Positions 33,403-53,947 of a DNA stretch of 64,000 bases are shown here, in pieces. The translations under genes and the position numbers were made by a program. Each line of letters opens with the position of its first letter. Positions within the stretch are counted from its first letter, which is position 1. The stretch spans positions 186,001 through 250,000 of the forward strand of contig JAQSEB010000054.1 in NCBI GenBank assembly GCA_030063045.1, written 5' to 3'. This stretch comes from Pratylenchus scribneri (taxonomy: Eukaryota; Nematoda; Chromadorea; Rhabditida; Pratylenchidae). The notes under the pieces are model-generated. The model did no database searches. It was not told where the DNA came from and was given only the letters and a program-made list of their open reading frames with translations.

Positions 33403-35585
33403 GATCTTGGCTACTCACATTCATTTCCATCGCATCCAACGAACCCATTCCGCGATATTTTTTCAAGCGGACACCGGAAGGGCCCCAAAAATATTCACCC
33501 GGAGCCTGAAATTTGAGAAATATGTAAAAATGTCATTTAAATTCACATGCCTCATTTGTGCCAGCCAAAAGCCCGCCCATCATTGCGGTTGAAGCACCCA
33601 GCGCCAATGCCTTTGTGATATAGCTTTGATGGGGGAATATTTTTTGCGGTAAATTTTTTAATTACCCAACATCCCGAATTCCACCATCCGCAATCACGGG
33701 CACGCCTCTTGATTTTGCATAGGAAGCCACATTGTAGACCGCTGAACCCTGGGCTCGACCAACAGCGCAAACCTGCAAAGAAAATAAAATTAAAACCATG
33801 AAAAATTAAAAAAAAAACTAATGATTGGTTATTATTTGAATATTTTAAATATTCTAATTTATTTAATTAAATAATAATGATTGTTAAATATTTTATTTTC
33901 GACCCACCTCTTGTGTAATGCAAATACTGCCGCTGCCCATGCCAACACGCAGTCCATCGGCGCCATTATCAATGAGAAGTTTTGCTTGGCGAGTAGTCAC
34001 AACTAAAAATTTTGGATTAATTTTAATTAATTTATCTAAATTTTGACCATTTCCGGCGATCACTTGTGGCCATTCTGGGTAGTTCTTTTTGATCCAAGTG
34101 AGAAGATCAACTTGATATTTGCTGCATCCATTTGAAGAATCCTATGATATGTTAAATAATTATTTAAATTCTGGAAAAATTGGTCTGATTTTTATCCTGA
34201 AAAAAAAATAATTCTGATTTTTATTCCGAAAAAATAATTCTGATTTTTATTCCGGAAAAAAATAATTCTGATTTACATTCCGGAAAGAATTACTCTGATT
34301 TTCATTTCACTTTAATTATTATTAATTTAAAATACTCACAATAACAAGAACATCCACACCAGCTTTGACCAATTCCTTGACTGCTTCCTTCGATGTTTCC
34401 CGGGTGTTTATTGCTGCCCCAACCATCAATTGATTTTTGGCGTCGTACGAGCTGCGCGGGAACTCCCTGGCCTTCTTCAAATCTGTCCGCGCAATCAACG
34501 AAATCAATTCATCCTTCTCGTTCACGATTGGCAATTTTCCTGTAAAATAATATTTAAATAATTAATTTAGCCATTCTTACCTCGTTTTTCTTTTTCCAAA
34601 ATTGTGTACGCTTCGCGCAATGTCAAATTCTTTCCTCCAACAATCAGTCGATCACGGGGCACCATAACTTCCGAAATTTTTGTGCTGGCATAATTCTCTC
34701 GCTTGATGAAGTCGACATCCCTCGAAGTGACCAAACCTTGAACATTAATTTTTAATTTGGAATAAATTTCGTTTTCTTTGTTAATTTAAATATTATTTTT
34801 TAATACATTTAATTTTTCAATCTTTTAATACAAATGAAACCTAATAATTTGCCGCCGACAGCACCGGTTGATGTGACTGGCGTCCCAGTAAATCTTAATT
34901 TAAATTTAGTTCATTTGATTAAAATTGATTTTAAAAGTTACCCATATTTTTTCTTAATTTCTATCAAGTCCCAAATTGTGTCCGTTTCACGAATGCATTG
35001 CGGATTGGATATGAAGCCTTGCTTGTAGCGTTTCACTTTTAGCACTTCTGCAACTTGCTCCTATAAAAAATGGAATAATGATATAAAAATATATAGTCAT
35101 AAATTATTACCTGGATGCTTGAAAAGTTCCCATGGATAATGCCAATGCCACCATTCAACTATTTAATTAATGGAAATATAAATATTATTTGAAATTAACC
35201 AACCGCCATAGCAATTGCCATTTCTAATAATGAAAAATTAAATTTATTAAAAAATAAAAATGTCAATAATAACCGCTTTCGGTCACAGTGTCCATTGGAG
35301 AAGAAACAAGCGGTGCACTGAGCCTGATCATTTTGGTTAAATTTGTTGTCAAATCCACATCGGTCACGGGAAAGTCAATATAACCAGGGAGAATATCTGT
35401 GAAAATTTGTTTTTAATAAATAAAATTATTGATGCTTATTGCTTACTAAAGTCATTGTAAGTAAGTCCGGTGCCTTGATTGAACAGCTCATGGATGGTGC
35501 CGCCATCTGCTTTATCCATTTCAAGTTCGGTCCAAATCTTTTTTGGTTCCATATTTGGATTATTGCTTCCATTCATTGAGTCCAT
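33403..35585 (-). pseudogene. IMP dehydrogenase, truncated at the 3' end by an LTR
   Basis: Starts MDSMNGSNNPNMEPKK at 35585. About ten exons follow the family closely: [28 protein letters not shown], two CBS repeats (GKLPIVNEKDELISLIARTD), the active-site loop [13 protein letters not shown] with the catalytic Cys, [30 protein letters not shown], and [20 protein letters not shown]. The reading ends SSQD at the LTR edge, just before the catalytic Arg-Tyr pair of the mobile flap (human R429/Y430). About 86 C-terminal residues are missing. As written the enzyme (IMP to XMP, first step of GTP synthesis, cytosol) could not work. The rest of the gene is intact, so the break is recent or an assembly error. 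Confidence 0.88.
34190..34315. repeat. Short TTCCGGAA-type array
   Basis: Four units of CTGATTTTTATTCCGGAAAA plus AATAATT in an IMPDH intron. Same core as the large arrays at 42.8, 45.3 and 51.0 kb. Confidence 0.8.
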
Positions 35586-36371
35586 TTATTTGTACTTTTT
35601 CTGAAAAAACAAAACTAAATTAAATATGGAATAAATGAAAATGGCAAATAGAATGTAATAAAATGGAATGGAAAGTAATGTAATGAAATGGATGATAAAA
35701 TACTAAAATCATTTCTCGTTATTAGGCTAATGGATTTGTAATGTATAGGAAAGCGGAAAGCCACTTATTTTATTCCTTATCTCCTGCTTATCTTTATTTT
35801 TTAATCTTGCCAAAAATGGAAAGGGATGGGGGATTAGCAATCAAGAGCAAAGAGCATTAGCCTTAATCATTCGCATTTCGCATTACAGCAGCAAAGCAGT
35901 TATTAGTCATGTCAGTGTCTATTTATTAGATGTGGTTTGTGCGTGGTATAGTCAATCGATAATTTTTAATGTAATGTATGTATGTAATGTGATGTGGAGG
36001 AGCGAGGAGGTTAGATGTAGGAAAAGATAAAGAAGAGGAGAGAAGTAGGAGAGTGCTATTCGCTATTGATTGAGGCCGTAGCCGTAGAGTGCGAGTGCTC
36101 GATTTTTTAATAGGTTTGAGCTTTGAGTAGGGTTTAGGTTAAGGTTCGATTCTCAATGGCGGAATATAATTTTTTCAACTTTTTATTTGCCAAATTAATT
36201 CCCTGAACCCCTGAAGAGGCGAAGAGAAGACAGATTATTTTTATTTTATGTGTTGATTCGACTTCATTTATTTATTCAATCAATTTAATTGAGTATTGAT
36301 CTCAACACTTTTAGATCGTTGATCCATATTGGAAATTAATTTATTGATTGATTGATTGACAAAAGCTTAAA
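35586..36371. other. Divergent IMPDH-U2SURP intergenic region
   Basis: 785 bp between divergent starts. It contains ATGGAATGTAATGAAATGG-like direct repeats near 35640-35700 and AATGTATGTATGTAATG near 35975, plus a purine-rich GGAGGAGCGAGGAGG stretch. No transposon copy, unlike the introns around it. Confidence 0.4.
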
Positions 36372-45084
<8,713 letters not shown>

Positions 45085-45106
<22 letters not shown>

Positions 45107-46320
45107 ACAATGGATGAATGAAGAAGAAAAAAGCACATAAATAATTATTTTATTATTATTAACATTGGTGCGGAAATGCGCACTTTTCTTGGCATTAATT
45201 TGATAAAATTTTTTCACACAGAAAATAGTTTAATTGTTGAAAATTTTTGTTTTTGTTCTGATTTCCCTTCGGAAAATGTTTTGTTTTTCTTCTGAATTTC
45301 CCTTCCGGAAAATGTTTTGTTTTTGTTCTGATTTCCCTTCCGCAAAATGTTTTGTTCTGATTTCCCTTCCGGAAAATGTTTTGTTTTTGTTCTGATTTTC
45401 CCTTCCGCAAAATGTTTTGTTCTGATTTTCATTCCGGAAAATGTTTTGTTTTTGTTCTGATTTCCCTTCCGGAAAATGTTTTGTTGTTCTGATTTTCTTT
45501 CTGGAAAATGTTTTGTTCTGATTTCTTTCCGGAAAATGTTTTGTTGTTCTGATTTTCATTCCGGAAATGTTTTGTTCCTTCCGGAAAATGTTTTGTTCTA
45601 ATTTTCATTCCGGAAAATGTTTTGTTGTTGTTCTGATTTCTTTCCGGGAAATGTTTTGTTCTGATTTCTTTCCGGAAAATGTTTTTGTTCTGATTTCTTT
45701 CCGGAAAATGTTTTGTAGTTCTGATTTCTCGTTCCGGAAAATGTTTTGTTGTTCTGATTTTCATTCCGGAAATGTTTTGTTCCTTCCGGAAAATGTTTTG
45801 TTCTGATTTTCATTCCGGAAATGTTTTGTTCCTTCCGGAAAATGTTTTGTTGTTCTGATTTTCTTTCCGGAAATGTTTTGTTCCTTCCGGAAAATGTTTT
45901 GTTGTTCTGATTTTCATTCCGGAAATGTTTTGTTCCTTCCGGAAAATGTTTTGTTGTTCTGATTTCCCTTCCGGAAAATGTTTTGTTCTGATTTTCCTTC
46001 CGGAAAATGTTTTGTTGTTCTGATTTCCCTTCCGGAAAATGTTTTGTTCTGATTTCCCTTCCCGAAAATGTTTTGTTCTGATTACCTCCGGAAAATGTTG
46101 CTTGGATTTTCTTTCCGGAAAATGTTTTTTTTTGTTTTTTTTTTAACACAGATACAGATTCAGTCGACAATGAAAACAATGTAGAAATGAATAAAATTTA
46201 TGCAATAAAATGTGTAAAAATTCAAAATGATGAAAAAAAATAAATAATTTTTTATTTATATTTGTTATTCATCAACATTGGTGCTGATACTCGCACTTTT
46301 CCTGGCATCAATTGCAATCC
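45085..46320. repeat. Tandem duplication of the convergent U2SURP/NEMF gene ends
   Basis: The last U2SURP exon (ATCAAGATCCGGTCGACGAT at 45085) has a diverged copy at 46151 (ATACAGATTCAGTCGACAAT), also after an AG acceptor. The NEMF C-terminal codons at 46265-46315 have a diverged copy at about 45163-45205 (AACATTGGTGCGGAAATGCG). The duplicated spans are separated by a TTCCGGAA minisatellite. Confidence 0.75.
45230..46140. repeat. TTCCGGAA minisatellite between U2SURP and NEMF
   Basis: About 30 units (TTCCGGAAAATGTTTTGTT plus GTTCTGATTTCCC), shorter on average than in the U2SURP intron. Reverse-frame Lys/Asn-rich ORFs are artefacts. Confidence 0.95.
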
Positions 46321-49300
46321 CCGATCATCTCCAATTTGACTTTTGATCAATGTTTTTTCCACAATTGATAAATTTTTGTCGCGCTAAAAAATGGGTTCGG
46401 GAACTATGATTTATTCGGTAAGGGTTTAATTCCTTACCGAAAAAAGGTCGAGTGCCATTTTCACGGCCTTGCCACGTTTGCATGTGCCGGGTGTCACTTT
46501 GACCTGAATTTTGACATTTAGTATTTTTTGATTTTTTAAATATGCCAATTTTCCCCTCGACCGGAAAATGGATTTTTAATTAAATTTTCCTCGATGAAAT
46601 TAATTTTCAAAAATTGTTTAAAAATATTTTCTTTTCTCTTTTTTCCTTAAATTTCATTTTACTCCAATATAAATCCATTTAAAATCTTATTCCAAAAATA
46701 CATAGGCCTTAGCCATTTTTTACGCCTATAAGTAAATATAAATGTAAAATTTTGGAAAAAAAAGATTAATCTTTTGGGAAAAAAACAAAAAAATAAACAA
46801 TTAAATTTTTATTTGCTCGTCGATACAAATTTTTGGATTGCCCCTCCGAAAAAAAAAGTGGAATGTGCAAAAAAGTTGATTTGAATGGAATATGGAAAAG
46901 AGAAATATTGGCCAAAAATTGGATTAAAAAGGATTGAAGAAGTCGCTTTACCTTAAATTTGAATCTTTGCATGGCAGAATAGGGGGCAACCACGGGAAGG
47001 GCGAAAAGCAATTCATCCTCTGCCTCCGGATTTGCAGTGATTGATTCAATTATGGACATCTCTTCGTTGGTTTGCTCTTCTTCTTCCTCTTCATCTCCAT
47101 CCTCCTCTTCTTCTTCTTCCTCACCATTATCATTTTCCTTCATTTCCTTCTCGGCTGAATCTTTTGTATTGGCTTCACTCGTTGAATCATCAATTCCAAC
47201 ACGAACCTGAAAAAATTGAAGAATTAGCCTGGGCCTTGAGGGCTTAAAGCTTTGGTTAAGATTAGGTTTAGCCTAACAAGTCTTAAAGATTTTAGAAAAT
47301 TTAAGTCATTGGTACAAATCTGCTCAGTTAAATTATTTTCCAATCTTGGTAGTTACTTTTATGATTTTTATATATTCTATTGTATATTCTTAAACTAAAA
47401 TATCTAATTCTAACAGGGTGACCGTTTGACTTGACCAAAAATGTGGCTTTTGCTATAAAAAATGTAGGAAAAATGTGGCAAAATTTTCCGAAAATGTGGC
47501 ATTTTTTTAAAAAGCTTTAAAACTCGTTAAAATTTATTTAAACCATTTATTCTTTTTATTTTTCTAATGTTTTTATTCTATTTAGAAATTCTTGATTGCG
47601 AGAAATTTTCTCGCAATCTTATTAGCCAAAAAATGACACAATAGAGGAAAAATTTTATCCACAAAAATGGCCCCAATAGGGGAAAATTTTTGTCAAAAAT
47701 GGCCGCGCAGCGAAAAATTTTAGCTTTTTTAGAGGGTATTACGGAATTTTAATGATTTTCAATAAAAATTTTCTAAATCTCAAAAATGTGGAAAAATGTG
47801 GGGAAAGTCAAAAATGTGGAAAAAATGTGGGAGAATGGTCGAAAATGTGGCAAAAGCCACATTTATGTGGTAAAACGGTCACCCTGAATTCTAACAAAAA
47901 GGTTATTAATTAAATGTGCTAGTGTGTTATTCAATTTTATTATTCCAAATTTAACCCAATATTTACCTTAATATCGGGGAATTCATCCTCCTCTTCCTCT
48001 TCGCCTCTTTCTTCTTCTTCATCATCCAAATTCGATTCATCATTGCTTTCCAATTCTTCATCCATTGTTTCCTCCTCTTCCACGGCAGTAGATTGTTGAT
48101 CATCATTTTTGCGATGCCTCTGAACGGATTCCTCGTCCATTTTGAACATTAAACCTTAAATCTATTGATTAAAAGATGAAATTTTTGTATTACCAAATCC
48201 CAAATGCAATGGACAGCTGGGCAAAAAATTTCGTTTTCCTCTGATCATAAATGAGCCTGAGACGAGATATTCACCAGCTGGCGCTGTTCGGGACACCTTG
48301 GATTTTTTGTGGATTATTTTTGTTTAAAATTTTTCCTTGAGATCAACCCAAAATTTCTACACCCAAAATTCTTTAGAGAAAAATTTTGTGAATTTTTAAT
48401 GATATAAAGTATTAAATTTAGCCTCAAATTTTTCTCTTAAGACTTTTGGCTATAGTGATTTTGGTTAACCGAATTTTGCGGCCCAGAATGCGGCTCCGAA
48501 ATTTGCGGCCCCGAAATTTGCGGCCCCGGAACTTGCGTCCCCGAATTTTGCGGCCCCTACCAAAAACGAAAATTGCGGTCCCGAAAATTGCGGCTCGAAG
48601 TTTGCGGCCCCGAATTTTGCGGCCCTTACCAAAATCGAAATTTGCGACCCCGAAATTTGCGGTTTTACCAAAAAATGGTGAATTTCGTTTGTAAAATCAT
48701 TCCCAATTCTTTTGTGATTCATTTTGTAATTCGAGCAATTTTTTCAAGGATCGAAATTGGACAAAATGGGATTCAGCTTCTTTGTGATGAGATTAATTTA
48801 AATGTAGGCAATTTTGGGATTTAATTTTGGATATTATTTTATTATTTATTGATTTTTTTTATTTTACCATTTTTTGGTAAAGCCGCAAATTTCGATTTTG
48901 GTAAGGGCCGCAAAATTCGGGGCCGCAAACTTCGAGCCGCAATTTTCGGGGCCGCAATTTTCGTCTTTGGTAGGGGCCGCAAAATTCGGGGACGCAAGTT
49001 TCGGGGCCGCAAATTTCGGGCCGCAAATTATGAAGCCGCAAACTTCGGGCCGCAATTTTCGTTTTTGGTAGGGGCCGCAAAATTCGGGGACGCAAGTTTC
49101 GGGGCCGCAAAATGCGCCACACCGATTTTATGGTCCCGATATTTTTGGGTGAACATTTTTCTTACCTGATCATGTCGGACCCACCAAGCCGTGATGGACA
49201 CATTTGCGTCCCACGCAGTGGAAAAACAAACAGCAAAAGTGCCAGCCTCATTCAATGTCCTCGGAGGGGGAATATTCTCGACGGATTGCTGATTTCGAAT

Positions 49301-52300
49301 CACAATTGAAGAAGCACCCCTGTTTAAATGGATGGGAATTAATTCAAAGAAAAAAATGGATGAAAAAATATAAAATTTAAATCCATAAAAACTACATTAA
49401 TTTACATTTTTGGTGCCGAAAAATTTTGAATTTAAGGACAAATAATTGGTCAAAATGCTTGTTCCTATCTGGCTCTAGACTTGGCCCTAACCTAAATCTA
49501 AAATATTTCATTATGGCCAAATCGTCTCTAATTTCAATTCCATGAAAATTTATGTGTAAAAATTTTGAAAATTATAAAAATAAAACTGACTGTATTCCTG
49601 CATGCACATAAATGTCCCCGGGCCGCATGTACCGTTTGACCAACAATTCATTTTGCTGAGCATCCTTTCCGCCCAACACCAAATATCCATCGGAGCTTAT
49701 AAACTTTAAAAAGAATTTATGAAAATTAATTAAAAAATTCAATTTACTCACCCAAAGGAATTTCTCGAACCAAAATGTCTTCCGGGCTCGTATCACATTT
49801 CTATGCTGGGATTTGGCCTTGAAAAAAAAAAGAATAAAATTAGACTTTTTATTATTTGAAAATTAAAAAAATTAATTTTTTTGTTCATTTTTTAATTCAA
49901 ATTGTGATTCACCTGCTGAAGTTTGTTTTCCGCCTGTTGCTTGGCTGATTTAAGCGCCGATTTCAATGCCTTTTTTGAAGAGGCAGCCGTTTTTTCCCTA
50001 AAAAAACAAATATTTAAAATATTAAAAAAATATTCAACCAACTTTTTTGTTTCAGCGGCTCGCTTCTCTTCAAACAATTTTCTGGCATTTTGATCCGCAT
50101 TTAAGCCCATGTCAATGTCAACATTCAATGGCTGTTCCGTTTCTTCATATGGATTGGATAGACGCATTGTAAACCTAGTAAAAAAATTGTGGTTATTTTG
50201 TGGATTAAATTTGAATATTTCTATCTGTCATAGAGCCTGATTTTAACATTTAATTTCTGATATTCCCACCTGTTTGTGTCCAATTTGAGTTTAACAATGG
50301 AATTGGCCGCCGCTTGTTCTCCCATTCCGGCCAATGTTTCCAACCATTTTCCAAGTTCCAATTTCGGCGGTGCTTTGGGCGCTCGACGTTTTGTGGCCAG
50401 TTCTTTATTCATATTCTTCAAATTTGCTAATGCTGTTCTGAAAATTGAGAACAATTTTTATAAAATTCGGTTGGGCCTTCAATTTAAACTAATATTTTTT
50501 GGCTAGGTCCTAGAAATTTAGAATGCGCCATCGATTTAATATAGCGTTTTTTGAACAAAATAAAATATTTTACTCATTTTTTCAAAAATTTAATTGATTT
50601 CAATTTACCTTGTCATCAAAATTGCTTGTTCAACCAATTCCTTGTTGTAAAGCACGTATTCGCCCCGCCTTTCTTGAATTTCTTTAACTTCTGCCAGAGC
50701 CTGCAGCCTTTTTTCATGGTCTTTTTTGATGTTCTGTCAATTAAAAGTCGATTAATAATTTTAAAGAATTACAAAAAAAATATACCTGTAATTTTTTCTC
50801 GCCCTCTTTCTCCGCACTTGCAATTCGAACATTCACTTTTTGCGCCTCAATTGATGAATAATATTTGTCCACTGCTTGGCTGAATGTTTCAAATTGCAAA
50901 ATTTTAGCTCCGTCCTTTCGGAATTGAATGAAATCGTAGGGATAATATTCCTAAAAAATGTTAATTTTTAATTAATTAAATTTTTGTTAATATTAGGTCA
51001 GAATAAAAATCAGAATTAGTTTTTTCCGGAATGTAAATCAGAACAACAACAAAACATTTTCCGGAATGTAAATCAGAACAAAACATTTTCCGGAATGTAA
51101 ATCAGAACAACAACAAAACATTTTCCGGAATGTAAATCAGAACAAATCATTTTCCGGAATGAAAATCAGAACAACAACAAAACATTTTCCGGAAAGAAAT
51201 CAGAACAACAACAAAACATTTTCCGGAATGTAAATCAGAACAACAACAAAACATTTTCCGGAATGTAAATCAGAACAACAACAAAACATTTTCCGGAATG
51301 TAAATCAGAACAACAATAAAACATTTTCCGGAAAGAAATCAGAACAACAACAAAACATTTTCCGGAAAGAAATCAGAACAACAACAAAACATTTTCCGGA
51401 AAAGAAATCAGAACAAAACATTTTCCGGAAAGAAATCAGAACAAAACATTTTCCGGAAAGAAATCAGAACAACAACAAAACATTTTCCGGAAAAGAAATC
51501 AGAACAAAACATTTTCCGGAAAGAAATCAGAACAAAACATTTTCCGGAAAGAAATCAGAACAAAACATTTTCCGGAAAAGAAATCAGAACAAAACATTTT
51601 CCGGAAAGAAATCAGAACAAAACATTTTCCGGAAAGAAATCAGAACAAAACATTTTCCGGAAAGAAATCAGAACAAAACATTTTCCGGAAAGAAATCAGA
51701 ACAAAACATTTTCCGGAAAGAAAATCAGAACAACAACAAAACATTTTCCGGAAAGAAATCAGAACAACAACAAAACATTTTCCGGAAAGAAATCAGAACA
51801 ACAACAAAACATTTTCCGGAAAGAAATCAGAACAATACAAAACATTTTCCGGAAAGAAAATCAGAACAACAACAAAATGTGTCACCTACCTTAAATGTTT
51901 GAAGAATTGTTGTTTGTCCATTGGCTTCGCCTTTGCTTGGAATTTCCTCGTACAAAATAAATCCGCCATTTGGCTTCTCAATAATTTCATCGGAAACTCG
52001 TTTCGCCTCACACAGCGCCCGATAAACTAATTCTGCTCCAGCCTCATTTTGAGGAATGTGAACTCCAATCTTAATGTAAAATTTAATTATTTATTTTAGT
52101 TTTATTAAATGGATAGTGAGCATAATTATAATGTTTAAGTGTTTGTCCCCAAACATATACATTCAAAAACCATTATATACCGCTCATTGGATATAGCTGG
52201 TCAAGACGCATCGAATGATATTTAATTTGGAATATTATTAAAGTTTAGGTGCTGGAAGGGAGAAAGGATGATGATGATAAAAGTTGAGGGTGATTCAATT

Positions 52301-53458
52301 CAATCATCTCATCTTCTTCATCAGCTTCTTCAACCTCATCACATCATTATCTTCGTCTCTTCTCCTTCTTCATCATCCTCATCTTCTTCTTCATCCTTTT
52401 TCCCTTCCAGCCCACCTAAGTGCAATAGTACCAAATTGGTTAAATCCGAGTCAAAATATAACCCAAATAATGTATATTCTTAATGAGATCAATCGATTGA
52501 GTTTTGAGTATAAGGTTTTAGGTTTGTGCTTTATTGTTCAAGGATAAAACACTGAACCGCTACAATCTTTTGACGATTTGATTTTGATAATTAATTTTTA
52601 AATTAAATATTTTCTCTCTAAAATTTTACCTCTGCTTTCAATGGAATATTCATTTGGGTGAACACATGATCCAACAATAAAGAGCCAAATGGAATATGCC
52701 GAATCAGTGATTTCTTCAATGCATCGCCAGTGTTTGCATTTTGTAAAAATAGCAAAATATTTTCCTCAGTTGGTAGAAAATCGCCAGCTTGCCTTGCTTG
52801 TTCAAGTGGATATCTAAATAAATTAGTTAAATTATTTTCACCCAATTCTAATTGTATATCGCTCTCTAACCGAAAAACGCACATCCTTGTCATGATCAGT
52901 CCGGGGTCGAAGAATGTTCAGAATTGCGTATTCATGGCTTAAATTGGAATTAATTAAACAAAATTCGAAGGAATATTTACTCTGTCAATATAACATTGCC
53001 TCGATCGTACAGCTCAACAATGACATGCGCACTCCGTTCGGCATCACCAAATTGGAGGTCGATTATTCGATCAACACCGACCTTAAAATGTAATTTTTAT
53101 GTTCTTTCTTCTTTGATGAAATTCAAATGTAAATTAAACCTGTGAAACAGCCGTTAAACGCTTCGATCTGATGTGTTTTCGGAATTTCATGCTAAATCCG
53201 GATGGTATAATTCCTTTTGGCCAATCATAAGTCGTCACATGGATTCTAATGCCGGATTCGAATAGAATAAACGCCTTTTCATCGGGTCTGAAACAGATAG
53301 TTGATTATTGAAAGAAATAAACCAAAGTTTTACCTCTGCAATTTCAATAAATATGTTTTGGAGTTGATATCATAAACATTGGCCACCCTCATCCCTTTTA
53401 ATTTGTTCAAATCGTGGATAATTGCGCATAAATCATAAGTTGCAAATTTTGTCTTCAT
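46252..53458 (-). CDS. nemf: NEMF/Tae2/Caliban, ribosome quality-control factor
   Basis: Starts [20 protein letters not shown] at 53458 and ends [16 protein letters not shown] at 46252. About seventeen exons. The NFACT-N domain has [20 protein letters not shown] and [12 protein letters not shown]. The middle coiled coil includes [12 protein letters not shown] and [15 protein letters not shown]. The NFACT-R domain has [50 protein letters not shown] and [14 protein letters not shown]. An acidic linker and the NFACT-C region with [16 protein letters not shown] follow. NEMF binds stalled 60S subunits with Listerin in the cytosol and directs CAT-tail synthesis. One exon boundary (HA-GIQ-GASS) uses a weak GTCAGT donor. 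Introns carry a hAT MITE, a large fold-back, a TTCCGGAA array and a VNTR-MITE. Confidence 0.94.
47414..47886. mobile_element. hAT MITE with perfect 8-bp target duplication
   Basis: Ends CAGGGTGACCGTTT and AAACGGTCACCCTG, flanked on both sides by AATTCTAA (47406-47413 and 47887-47894). The interior has sub-repeats of AAAAATGTGG. 473 bp, non-coding, NEMF intron. Confidence 0.93.
48470..49125. repeat. Fold-back built of GGCCGCAAATTTCGG units
   Basis: The left arm (48470-48680) contains tandem AATTTGCGGCCCCG-type units ending TTTACCAAAAAATGGT. The right arm (48866-49125) is its reverse complement with a few extra units. Spacer about 190 bp. The arms are far richer in GC than the surrounding NEMF intron. 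Confidence 0.88.
51005..51885. repeat. TTCCGGAA minisatellite in NEMF intron
   Basis: About 30 units of AACAAAACATTTTCCGGAAA plus GAAATCAGAACAAC, the inverse orientation of the 42.8-kb array and so the same sense as the NEMF transcript when read on the minus strand. Confidence 0.95.
52125..52562 (+). repeat. VNTR-MITE copy interrupted by a GAT fold-back element
   Basis: The left part (GTTTGTCCCCAAACATATAC to GTTTAGG) and right part (AATTGGTTAAATCCGAG to GGATAAAACACTGAACCG) belong to the VNTR-MITE. Positions about 52245-52433 are a GAT/ATC-rich fold-back ending GTGCAATAGTACC, so one family has landed in the other. NEMF intron. Confidence 0.75.
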
Positions 53459-53947
53459 TTTTAATTGATTTTATCTAAAATTATTTATTTGTAAGACAAG
53501 GTTCAATCAATATTTCCATTCCAATTTTGTTGATAAACAAAAAAGGTGCTACCGCGTTTTATTAAAACGGAATAGGTCTTTTAAAACACTGACCAAACCA
53601 ACATCAATTTTGAAGGATTAAACCGAAAAAGCCTACATTTGTTTTTTTTGGATTCAAATATCGAAACCCCTTAAACCGATTTCAAGCCATGCATGACTTT
53701 GTAAATGTTAAACGAGAAAAAAAATATTCTTTTGAATGACTTTTTTTGATGAACACGCGAAGCGCGAATACGAACAAAAATCTTAAATCCCTTGAGTTGA
53801 TCTTATACATATTAACCTAAACCCTCCCGCCCCGGCCCCCTCCCCCCTATGGTCAAAAAAGTTATTAAGAATTATCGATTAAATAATCATAATCATAATT
53901 AACAATTTACCATCCATAAATTACACAAACTCATTTAAGTTCTCAAA
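53459..53947. other. Divergent NEMF-EXOSC4 intergenic region
   Basis: 489 bp between divergent starts. A C-rich CCCTCCCGCCCCGGCCCCCTCCCCCC stretch lies near 53825-53850. No repeat copy recognised. Confidence 0.4.

Noticed and set aside
45195..46179. Lys/Asn/Phe-rich reverse-strand ORFs ([15 protein letters not shown] repeats)
   Set aside because: Translations of the TTCCGGAA minisatellite.
48446..49169. Arg/Pro/Leu-rich ORFs around the GGCCGCAAA arms
   Set aside because: Repeat translations in a NEMF intron. Both arms give complementary ORFs.
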